Origin: Syngnathus acus
Taxonomy: Eukaryota; Chordata; Actinopteri; Syngnathiformes; Syngnathidae
Direction of reading: 5' to 3'
Assembly (NCBI RefSeq): GCF_901709675.1
Contig: NC_051106.1
Span: 2,678,001 to 2,742,000, forward strand
Length of the DNA: 64,000 nt
The notes under the pieces were generated by a model. The model searched no databases and was not told where the DNA came from. It was given only the letters and a program-made list of their open reading frames with translations. Below are positions 1-32,400 of the stretch, in pieces. The position numbers and the translations under genes were made by a program. The stretch's first letter is position 1. Every line of letters starts with the position of its first letter.

Positions 1-205
1 GCAAACATGACAAGTATGCTTTACTCTTTGACTCGTTTGTGCTTTGAATAATAATAAGATTAGTTCGCAGGTCACACTTTCTTCTTAAGTTAGCTGTACA
101 TTAGAACACTTTCTGAAGATTTGGAAAATGATCACGTCACGCTTCTTCACATTTAAAGAGTTATAGAGTTTTTAGCCATAGCCTAGTCACAGACTGAGGC
201 TTAAC

Positions 206-206
206 A

Positions 207-244
<38 letters not shown>
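206..244. repeat. (AAAT)n microsatellite
   Basis: About 39 bp of uninterrupted ATAA tetranucleotide repeat, read directly from the sequence. Confidence 0.95.
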
Positions 245-245
<1 letters not shown>

Positions 246-3187
246 CCATTTTAAAAGCCATGCAATTGTGTGCGAAAGCCAAAATAAAATATGCTCTTGT
301 TTGGGTTTTTAAAAACATGGATAAGACCCAAATATTTCTCTTTTTTTCTTAATTTTAACAACTTTTGCAAACTGCCTCATCGATACAAGAATAGATGGAC
401 CAGTACATTTTTCTCTTGACATCCTCTAAAATCAAGTCAACCTTTTGTCATTAATGAATTTCCAGTCACCAAGTCATTCAGCCGTGATAATCAAGCTATT
501 GTTCCATTGATGGGCAGATACCTGTGTTGCTTTACTATAGAAAATGGTCTTTAGAGGTCAGGGGAAGTGCTGTAAGAGGATTCCCCCCGGGGAGATGTGA
601 CTGGGAGCAATGGCCTTCGTTACATATAAGCCCGCCACCCCCACGGCCTTGTTTCTCACACGGACTGGTGTTCCAGCCTACAACTTCAGAATCTCCACGA
701 TAATGGGAAGAAACTCAACAAAACATCATGCACCGCATTTTTATTCAAACCCAATTATTGGCAGTATTTGGGTTTTATTTCGGGTCATGTAATCATGCAC
801 AAAAACTCTAATATGCCCTTATTCGAGTTTTTAAAATTCCAATTAATACCTGCGGGGCTCCCAGCAACACACCTACAGCTTTATTCCTTTGGTGAGGGGC
901 ATTTAAATAATGTGTTTTATTGACGGTAGTCTGCATCACCGTTTCAATCGGGATATTTAAATACAAAAGTATCTGTCCATCCAGTCATGTAAATGAGAAT
1001 TTGCATGCACATTCAGTTCACAGAAAACCGAATTTTGACCCTAACCCAAATAATTGACTATAAATTCACATTGACTGCATGTAAACATGTGTTCCTCAGT
1101 TGCTAGAGATGCTATTCACATGCTAATTTAACACATTTTGGTGATCACTGCTGGAGACTCAAACATTTTTATCAACTGTATATTACATTTGCATTCATAC
1201 CCAACAGATAGCGTTCCCTGATGTCCCTGCCAACCGTCTTTCGATTTGCTCGCGTTTTATTCAAATGTAGACTGTGCATTGCAAATCACGTAGATGATCT
1301 CTGCTTCGTGAGACCTGTGAGCTATTTGGCTGTGGTCTGCTTTAAGAGCATTGGCCTGTGAAGTGGCTCAGCTTAAGCTCCACGAATAAACGCTCCAACC
1401 TCAGGTGGCACATCTGATGCAAGTGCAAATACGGGCGACATGCCACGTGACCTCTCGTGCAAGGAAGTCAAGCGTGTGTGTCAACCCGTTTGCATGCCTG
1501 GCTCGCTCTGCCGGTCGTGTGATTGAACTGGTTCCCAATATGTTGAATATGTCAGACTGCTAGTAAAACAAACGTGTCCTTGAATAGGGGTTTTGGTATG
1601 CCTGTGTCGCTATTGCAATCAAAACAGCGTTAGTGCAGTTACGCTGAAATGAGCTCGGAATGCAGTCACTTTCTGCTCCGAGGATGAGCAGTCAAAACAA
1701 GCGGGGTGTGTTCGCTTTCATGTTGGAGCCACAAGTTGCCTTTATAAGCTTTATGGTCCTCCCACTGACCAAATACTGTCCTCGCCAAGATCCCACCATG
1801 ATTTTATGGTATAATCAAGTCAAGCTATTTGCAGTGGCTAGCTTTGTGAAGCCACAGTTGGCTTTTGTCGGGCACTGGGTGAACACCATAACACGGCTTG
1901 TTTAGAGCATGTCGAGACACGTCTGCTTTTCCCAGTTCTCCGCTCCGACTGAATGAATTCTGCTGTTTGCACTGTTTTTTAAAATCATCCTCTTCCTATA
2001 ACATACAATTTAATGCTCTACTTTTTCTACTGATTTACACAGGAACTATTTCCGATCCATTTTAATCACATGTTGGGGAAAATGTTATTGCTCTCTGCAG
2101 GCTCCTATTCTGATTATCACGCTTCATGTACATTGTGTGTGCTGACATATATGGAATTTGAATGTTTGATTTTTTTTTTTTCCCCCTCCATTGAACCGAA
2201 TGTCTCTTGAGTCAGCCTCAAGGCCAACCATAACCGTGGCCCTTATAGTCTGAACGAATGGATGCATGTTTTGAGTATGAAACCTCAAGTTGCTCACTTG
2301 GAGGGCTTTAGTACAGCAAATAAATCGGATCATCATTTTATTATAAAAGATCCCGTGACAGGGGAGTCAAAAATTTCCTGTCACTGAACATTGTCATGAC
2401 AGTTAACCAAAGTTCTACAGAAATAATTGTAATGCAGGTCAAACTTGATCCCAAAGCGTAGCCTAGTTATTCTAAGATCCAATACCTGTTTTCATGACTC
2501 ATATCACAGGTGGCGGGCCAGTGATGTTTACCTTCTCTTTTGTTTGGTGCATATACTCTAGCAAAGTCAGTCACCTGCCCCCCCATCCTCTCACTGTGTA
2601 TGCACAGCCCTGTTTTAACTGCTATCAGTCAACACGAACCCGATTGGCTCTTTCGTTAAGTGTCATAGCTGTAGGGGGGAAACAGACAGCAGGTGCTGGC
2701 AAGAGTACAAACACATCATCTGAAAAAGGTGGGGGGCAGGGGGGGGTTATACAGAGGGATTTAATTGTGTGCATATGTCTTTGTTGTCTTTAATTAGAAT
2801 GAGCAGTTAAATACCACAGTGCAACAGTGATGTGTGCGTGCGTGTACTTGCGGATGCCCATCCTGGCCTGCAGGTAACAAGTCACTCATCCTTGACTTTC
2901 ACAAATGATGCCTCACCCATGCTCTTCACATCAGAGAACGCAGGATCACTACCCTCCCCACACACACACACACAACCCTTAGCCTGTAGTCACCCATGTA
3001 TTTCATATTTTGCGTTATTCAAAAGTCCGTGTTCCTTTTGTGTCTTAAGTAGATAATCGGATCATTGAAAGATGCCTCCACCCGCTATTTTCATCATGTT
3101 TTGTTTTCTTACATTGTTAAGGTGGATCTTCTCCAGAAAGGACTTGGATTATACAAATATGTTAATTTGTAATCAGTTCAACTAAAG

Positions 3188-3517
3188 CACAGGTGTCAAA
3201 CCCAAGACCTGGGGCCAGATACGGCCCGCCACATCATTTTATGTGTTCCGCGAAGACAAATTGTGCATCAAATTTGTGTCATCACTAGAATTGCAAATTG
3301 TCTTCACTTTTAATATCTTTTTTTTTTTTTTTTAAATATTTGACCAGTTTTTACTTGTCTGATTTGAAAACGAGTTATTTGTCAGTTTGTTTTGTAGCTT
3401 TAACTGTATATAATATGAGGTGCTCATCCATTTATTTGGGTTGACAGTCATCATGGCCCTCCGAAAGAAGCTATGACTACAATGCGGCCTGCGAAAAAAA
3501 CGAGTTTGACACCCCTG
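3188..3517. mobile_element. hAT-type MITE, copy A (330 bp)
   Basis: The element starts CACAGGTGTCAAACC and ends GTTTGACACCCCTG, which are imperfect terminal inverted repeats. It is flanked by the perfect 8-bp direct repeat AACTAAAG at 3180-3187 and 3518-3525. An 8-bp target duplication with CA..TG termini is the hAT superfamily signature. At 330 bp without an open frame it is non-autonomous. Three more copies lie at 18915, 42308 and 57784. Confidence 0.9.
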
Positions 3518-5345
3518 AACTAAAGCGTCTGTCCCATTGAAGCCATAAAACATGATATGCAATGGATGCAAAGATTAGCTATGTTTGAACATTTAGTGTT
3601 TTTATGATAGCCTCTAGTCAAAGTCAAGTCAAATTAGGAGAAGCCATACATGGCATCAGCCTCTTTCAAATGTGGATAAAAAAATTCATGTGTTTTTGGT
3701 TTCAGCCAATGCAACTTTTCACACTTGAACATTTATATTCATTTTAATCTGAATCTTTTTACGGTCTAAATGTTACTGTGTAAAGTGATTAAACCGTTAA
3801 CTCAATGCTTTAGGTTTGGTTTAGTGTGTGTGCAGTTAGCACCTTCATTTGACAGGAGCACATTTTCTTTTCGCCTTTTAATTGCACTCAGCTCTTTGCT
3901 GTTATTTTCCAGCCTTGTCAACTGTGCAGATAATTATTAAAGTTAACAAGAAACGGTAGCAATACCAGTTTTGCACAATTTGTGTTTCAGATGCTTTATT
4001 TGGTTATCAGTTGCTCTTCCGTACAGCAAACATACATTGTTTGCAAGCTGATTTGGAATTTATTCTTCTGTTGAGGAAATTTATTTTTGTCGCATGGGAT
4101 CAGGCATATGGATGAATGCTGCAGCATGTAAGGGGCGATATCTAAAAATGGCCTTAACTTATCAGAGACAGTTGAACATTCCTAAATGGGTCAGTGTCCT
4201 TGTGTTGTTGGTGATTTATGGAACACCCTCGTATGCAGTGCTGCTCTAGTTATCCCAGGACACATTTTGAGATGTCAGTCATCACTGATTTGACTACATC
4301 AAAAGTAATTGTATCAAAAATGTATAAACCTATCTGAACGTTTCATAATGAAAACAAATTTTGCATCAAAATGACACACAGCAAATTAAAAGCATTTTTA
4401 TTCACTTCAAATTCTGTTTTAAGAAAATTTGAGCAGCTGTGGATTAACTCAGCACACTCACTCTTGTTGATACACAACACACAACCCTGGCAAGCCTGTG
4501 AACTTTAACCCCCTCTTGTCTCATCAATCATCATCCATCAAGTTCTAGACTAGCCCCAGTCGCTCTTTTTCACACACTGGATCTGTCACCAGCGATGTCT
4601 ATTTTATTTTCCCTTTGAGGTAAAACACTCTTGTTGGCAAAGAATGAAAGAGCCAAGATGAGACTGAAAATCTATCACAATTGAATTAGTCAGTGAATTG
4701 AAGAAAATGTTCCAGCATCTCCAAACAGTTTTTATCACACAGTTGGTCGTATAGCAAACTCACAACGAAAGACGCAAAATGCCGAAATGTCCATGGTAGG
4801 ACTTTTTTTCCCAGTTCCCATTGTAAGGACCAGCCCGGTGTCTATACAGGCTTTGTTGTTCTGTTAAGTCATGCATTCGAAGATAGCTTTGCAGTTGCAG
4901 AGACAAGCTTTTTCTTTCTAATTACAGCGCAGCCTGGTCCAACCAGAGTCCATTGTGCCCGAGTGCTGTGAATTCCCACAATGGCGCTGCTCAATGGGGA
5001 ACAATGAGTCAAATTCCTGACCGTTCCCTGCAGGTTCAGGGGGCTGGCTGACAAATAAAAACAACAGCGTTACAGTGGCTTTGCTATTGTACACCCAGTC
5101 ATGTTCCCACTGGCCACCCCAGTTGGGGATATTCGTGCATGTTTGTTTGTGTGCGTTAGAGAGTGGCTACCGCTCCCAGTGGGAGCAAAGGGAGTGGTTG
5201 AAAGATGGGAGAGATCTGCTGGAAGCCGCTTAGTACCTCGTTTTTCTATAGAAAGTGAAAGGCTGTTCATTCTTTTGTCTGTGCGCGTTTCCCAAGGCCT
5301 GTAGAAAAATCTCACGACACATTACCAAAAGTATGTTTACTGAAG

Positions 5346-5656
5346 TACCGTATTTTCCGCACTATAAGGCGCACCGGATTATAAGGCGCACCTTCAATGA
5401 ATGGCCCATTTTAAAACTTTGTCCATATATAAGGCGCACCGGATTATAAGGCGCACCTTCAATGAATGGCCCATTTTAAAACTTTGTCCATATATAAGAT
5501 ATATACATTTGGCCCGCGGGCCGGACTTTGGACACGCCTGCTGTAGTGGCTCAATATTGGTCCATATATAAGGCGCATCTGATTATAAGGCGCACTGTCG
5601 GCTTTTGAGAAAATTGGAGGTTATTAGGTGCGCCTTATAGTGCGGAAAATACGGTA
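5346..5656. mobile_element. TA-flanked MITE, family 1, copy A
   Basis: Terminal inverted repeats begin ACCGTATTTTCCGCACTATA and end with its exact complement, bounded by TA dinucleotides at 5346 and 5655. This is the target-site pattern of the Tc1/mariner group. Inside are two tandem 65-bp units (5363-5427 and 5428-5492). A short GC-rich piece around 5508-5545 resembles the end of a hAT element and looks like a foreign insertion. There is no coding capacity. Confidence 0.85.
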
Positions 5657-5689
5657 ATGATATCTTGATTCAAATAAAGTAATTGATTG

Positions 5690-5990
5690 GTTAGCCTCAC
5701 AACAAAAATGACTGACTGTTGACTAAATTAGAACAATTTGAAATTAAAGGACTTGCTTTACAGTGGATTAAGAGTTGCAGAAAACAATTTATAAAAGTAG
5801 GGGAAACCTTCCATTGATTGTTTGTGGGGTTCCTCAAGGATCAATGTTGAGTCCCAAATTATTTACCATGTACATCAATGACATACACAAGACATCACGC
5901 TATCATTATTCTCCAAAATATTTTGCTGATGGGAACTACTGTGACAAGAATAGCACAGACATTGGCAAAGAGGCGGGTTTTGCTGTTTAT
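5690..5990 (+). pseudogene. decayed LINE reverse-transcriptase fragment
   Basis: The translated frame from 5775 contains VPQGS, an LF..YINDI block and FADG, i.e. the central palm motifs of a LINE reverse transcriptase of the CR1/L2/jockey type. The catalytic motif normally reads (Y/F)ADD, so the second Asp is lost here. The stretch just upstream (about 5700-5775) also resembles the preceding RT region but in another frame. It is a short dead fragment abutting the MITE at 5346-5656. Confidence 0.7.
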
Positions 5991-7484
5991 GTTACCAGAA
6001 GTGTTTGCTTGCACAGCCAGTAAGTTTGCTGCGGGTTTTGACGGCCTCCCTTGGGGTGTACTGTAGTCCCACTTGCAGAGTCCAGACTGGACTACCTGTG
6101 CCAAGTGCTTTCTAAGCTACCCAAAATTATGCCACTCAGGGGAAAATACACATATACATTACACAACCTGTTGTAGACATACAGTAACCAGTGCTGTGAA
6201 TTAAATTTGCTTCTCTCTCAGACCTCCAGTGAAAGTTGTCACACACAGAAAACTTTATGAAAGGAAACAGAGTAGTAGCAGTAAAATGATAACAGCAAAT
6301 CCCAAAAGAAAATCATTTTAAATTAAACTTAATAAGCGCTACACATTTAATGACTTACTGCAGTTGGCCTTCAATCGAACCAAAAATTGAGAAGCTGTAA
6401 ATACGGGCCCAGCTGTATATCAAGATGATTGTATTTGACATTGGTGGTGTGTGTTTATGTCTCCGCTGTGGAGTTACACCCTCTCGCTTTGGTCCGAGGA
6501 CGTTTGCCAAGTGGTTCACAGAGGCCGTAAAACTCTGTCAAAGCTCTTTCATCGTGCACAGCTTTCGAAAAGCTTTCACACAGACACTGCATTCCCTTCC
6601 TCTCATTTCAAGACAATACGAGATTACCTTCTTTACTAGTATCTCCAGTTGAATCAGAATTTGGGTGACAAATGTACAGGTACCATTTTTGTCAATTTAA
6701 TATCTCATGCAGATTCTTGGCGTGGTTCTGGACCCTGCCTGAGAACTAACTAAAAAAAGCAACACAATGTGACCCCGAACAAGTCTCATTGTTTGCTGAC
6801 TTTCCTTGTGGCATTTTGTCTGATTGTAGACGGAAATGTGACATAATTCCCATTGACCTTGTTAAACCACGATTTGTTTTCATTTGCTCCCTGGTAGCTG
6901 GCTCAGTGTTTACATTTAGCGTGACTTTAATTTCTTATTCCTGGTTTGTTTTGTGTAATTTAGTGTTTTTCCTTGCAGCTGGCCATTTAGAGGTTAAACC
7001 CAAACTTCCTTAATGCGGCGTTCAGGAATTTGCATGCCAAGGAATGAGAAACATCTCGTGAGCCTAACCGGATTTGGCTGGGTGTGCAGAGTAATGGTTA
7101 ACAAGCCCCGATTGGTTCTCCTTTGATTCAGCTGAGATTACTTGAGCTCAGACTCAGACCATAACAAACCAATTTATTCGACCACCTGTCACAGTGCATC
7201 ATGCATTGCTTCAATGCAGGCACTTTTAAGTTCTCTGAGCTTTAAGAGTTTTAGCGTTTTCATAAGTCATGAGTATTTCAAACTGAATTCAGACTCAAAT
7301 TTGAGTTGGCTCACTGGACGTCTGAGAAATTAATCACGCATGGACTCCAACCAGTGAAATTTACTTCCTTACATTTTATGCTGATATACATTAACATGAA
7401 CCAAACATGATGTTTGTCATTTCCAATGTTGTTAAACAAGGGTAGCTGTTGCATAAATCTGAGTTTGGAAAGTAGCAATTTACC

Positions 7485-7875
7485 TACCGTATTTTCCGCA
7501 CTATAGGGCGCACCTAAAAATCTCAAATTTTCTCAAAAGCCGACAGTGCGCCTTATAATCCGGTGCGCCTTACATATGGACCAATATGGATTCGTGGATG
7601 AGGACTAATTTATTAAAGTAAACTACGTGTTTATTTTGTGTGTTGTGTGATATTAACGTTTGAGCAACGTTAAGTTATTGATATATTGTTATTGTTTTCA
7701 CTATTTTGAGTGTTACTATATTCTGATTGCATTAACGTTTGAGCAACGTTGAGTTATTTATTCTATGCGCCTTATAATCCAGTGCGCTTTATATATGGAC
7801 AAAGTTTTAAAATGGGCCATTCATTGAAGGTGCGCCTTATAATCTGGTGCGCCTTATAGTGCGGAAAATATGGTA
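7485..7875. mobile_element. TA-flanked MITE, family 1, copy B (391 bp)
   Basis: It has the same termini as the element at 5346 (ACCGTATTTTCCGCACTATA and its near-complement, one mismatch at the right end) with flanking TA. The interior differs: it carries two copies of a 17-bp palindromic motif, AACGTTTGAGCAACGTT, near 7655 and 7733, each followed by a similar GAGTTATT-type tail. The subterminal sequence about 65 bp inside matches copy A in opposite orientation. Confidence 0.85.
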
Positions 7876-8966
7876 CTTGGTTATAATTTTTCACTATTTA
7901 ATAAATAGACACATTTTAGCTCAAGCAGAAAGCTCAAATAAAAATCACTTATCCCGACACAAGTATGTGAGAATCCTGACTTCAGATTTTTTTTTCGATG
8001 TCCTTTTATGTCAGTGGGTCTCTCCTGCTGGCGTATGAATTATTGAGTATTTTATTTTACAATTAATCACATTTCAGCATTTAACATTCTTCTGCTGTCT
8101 TCTACTTCACTACCCACATTTGACCCACACTGACTGTTAACGAGAGATAAAATGTGATGCGCCTTGTTAGAAAAATGTCTTGGTGAGAAGAAGGTGGACC
8201 TAGTGGCCTGTCTCTCATAAATTCACAAGCTACATTTTATAAGGCCCCACTGATCTGCCGCCACGTTTTATGTTCTTAGGAAAAGAAAAAAAGTCAAGTT
8301 TCTCGTGACTTGAATTTCAAGCTGGGCTACCAAATCCTGCCTTGTATTGAGGAATATATCTGTGTGTGTGTGTCACTGTGTGTGTATGTGTGTGGTGAGG
8401 TTGGACTCGTAACTGAGGGTGCCTCACAGCTGACGGGTCTTTTTGAGAAACAGGGCACAGGGCCATGCATCTGCAGCTGCCCCCTCTCTGTACTCTCTTT
8501 CATTGGAAGAAAGATGGTGTTCTACAAACATGCACACAAGTAATCTTGTGTGTGTTTTCATTTCTTGTCATATTGTATATATCTCATGTTAGGCTACCGG
8601 AAGCAAACATTTAAATGCAATTATTTATAGACGTTTGGACTTCTTAATGCAAGGGTTGTTAGCGTGGGTGTTTAGTGTGCACTCAATGTATTATTTAAAC
8701 TCTGCAGCAGGCGATTGGCACACACACACACACACAGATGGACACACGGACATACTGTACACTTGCACAAATATAGCCGTCCATTGTTTAACCAGCCTAA
8801 CTGACTTAGCGGTCGCAACTGTTTCTTTGTTTGCAGTGTGTTTATCTTTTGAAGTTATTTGTCCCACCTGTTACTCGAAATTGTTTTTCCACTCACACCC
8901 TCACACAACCAGCTGCAGACAAATAATATTTTACATGCAAATTAAAGTGGCAAATTCTTCTGATAA

Positions 8967-30687
<21,721 letters not shown>

Positions 30688-31285
30688 AGACTCCCCTGTG
30701 TCCCGCTACTGACTTTTCTTACACACACCTGTACATACACACTGCTGTTAAATTTTAAAGTGGGACTACTGTGGACTTTTACGATCTTCAATGAAAACGT
30801 TTTATTTTTTATTTCTATATAGAATCTGTACAGCCATGTTTTAACTAGCGGGTCACATTACAATGTGAAATGCATCCTAGTATTACTTTTGCCATTTGTA
30901 AAATTAGCATCTTTTGCAGGGTATTCCTTTTATTTTTTTGCCGTTTATGAAAGATGGAGTATGTCGCATTGCTCTCTACATGGAAACACTTGTTTTTGTT
31001 TTGTTGTCGGTGTGAGCTATTTAGATGGCGTCAGTACTGGATATCATGGATGTTATTCACTGCTTACAGTTTCGTATGGGTGCCATGCACCTTCAATGCC
31101 TGTTACACCTTTTAAACAAACTTGAGACTTCAGTCTGCAAGAACTGAGTAGTTATCATAAATCACGAGTTTTCACATTTGTTTGAATTTCTTTTCGATGA
31201 TGTAAAGCAGAACATTTTGTTCTACATTCTCATTTAAAATGCGATTATGACTTGTAAGTAAAATGGCTCATTTTAACTGCTGTAA

Positions 31286-31291
31286 ATTAAA
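31286..31291 (+). terminator. cnksr3: candidate cnksr3 poly(A) signal (ATTAAA)
   Basis: ATTAAA about 600 bp past the stop codon. Assigned by position; the AATAAA at 31977 is the stronger hexamer but lies inside the expected scaf8 promoter. Confidence 0.35.
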
Positions 31292-31740
31292 CCAAACACA
31301 AAAATGTGAATTCAGTATTTTAATCCCCATGAAACACTGGCAGTGGGAAACTTCTACCCTGTTATGAAGGACACCGGTGAATAGCAAATTTTAACCTGAG
31401 ATGGATTAATGTGTCCCCAGATGTATTTTTGCCACTGATTTTAAAAATATTGTCCCTTATTTTCCAGCTCATCAGGTTTTAGAGATAGTTTCATATTTTG
31501 TTTAACCTATAAAATATTGCGCAATATGGATTTGACTTTGTTGTCGTTTAACGTTTCAGAAAAAAATCCACTTTTTGCTGAACCTCCTTAATTCAGCAAT
31601 ATTACTAAATATGTATATTACTATGGTGCATATTACTTTATTATGACAACCTGATGTGCTAGAGGGAAAAAAAGTACATTTCAGAATCAGTGTTTAAAAA
31701 AACCATCTAGAAAATTTTACTTGAATCTCTGATTGGAAAA

Positions 31741-31776
31741 AACAAACAAACAAACAAACAAACAAACAAACAAACA
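31741..31776. repeat. (AAAC)n microsatellite
   Basis: About nine AAAC units ending in an A-run, downstream of cnksr3. Confidence 0.95.
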
Positions 31777-31976
31777 AAAAAAACGTGTTCGTCACTGTAA
31801 TTGCCACTCTCAAAACAGTAAAACAGATCCAAGTCCAAGTTGCAATCAAAAATAATAACAACCCCAACCTTGGTCCAACCCAATGTCAGCTGTTGAGGCT
31901 CCTAAAAATGGATGCGTGACGTATTCGAGTGTATATTATGAAGCTCAACGATGGTGAGCTTGTTTGTATTCAGGCC

Positions 31977-31982
31977 AATAAA
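31977..31982 (+). terminator. cnksr3: candidate distal cnksr3 poly(A) signal (AATAAA)
   Basis: A canonical hexamer 1.29 kb past the cnksr3 stop and 237 bp before the scaf8 ATG. If used, the upstream transcript would end inside the scaf8 promoter. Confidence 0.35.
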
Positions 31983-31989
31983 ACACGAC

Positions 31990-32400
31990 TAAACTATTTT
32001 CTACATTGTTTTGAATGATCCCTGCAAAAACATGGAGGCGCAACTTGTAACTCCCCGAAATCGACGCTGGGGGTCGTGGTCGTGTGTACTGTAGTTGTCC
32101 TCCTATGCTTGTGCGCCATATTGGCAATCTCCTCCATCTCGCCAGACACCGAGCATGCATGTCTCCAACCTATTATTGAGTAGATAGTCGCTGAGAGCCC
32201 GAACACGAACACGCCACCATGGAGGCCGTGAAAGCCTTCAACAACGAGGTTTGTTGCAAATCCGTGCAGTCGATCATGTAAACATGACGAAAAATCCAGT
32301 ATCCCCTTCTTATTAGCGGCGACGTTAAAGCTAGTTAGCTAAAGCTAACGTAAACTAACGTTAGCGGGACTGTCGCAAGGCCGCATAACTGCACAAACAT
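31990..32400 (+). promoter_or_regulatory. scaf8: scaf8 promoter and 5' end (inferred)
   Basis: Sequence around the scaf8 ATG is locally richer in CpG than its surroundings (for example around 32040-32110 and 32190-32260). The ATG at 32219 sits in a good Kozak context (GCCACCATGG). There is no clear TATA box, as expected for a housekeeping RNA-processing gene. The downstream part carries clustered GTTAGC/GCTAAC hexamers. Confidence 0.5.

Larger units (their letters stand above)
30688..32218. other. cnksr3 3'UTR and cnksr3-scaf8 intergenic segment
   Basis: 1531 bp between the cnksr3 stop and the scaf8 ATG. It holds the cnksr3 3'UTR, an (AAAC)n tract and the scaf8 promoter and 5'UTR. Possible poly(A) signals are ATTAAA at 31286 and AATAAA at 31977. 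No other gene is supported. Confidence 0.75.

Noticed and set aside
31994-32212. Minus-strand frame in the scaf8 promoter as a divergent gene
   Set aside because: 72 codons, no domain, no splice or poly(A) structure; the region fits promoter and 5'UTR sequence.
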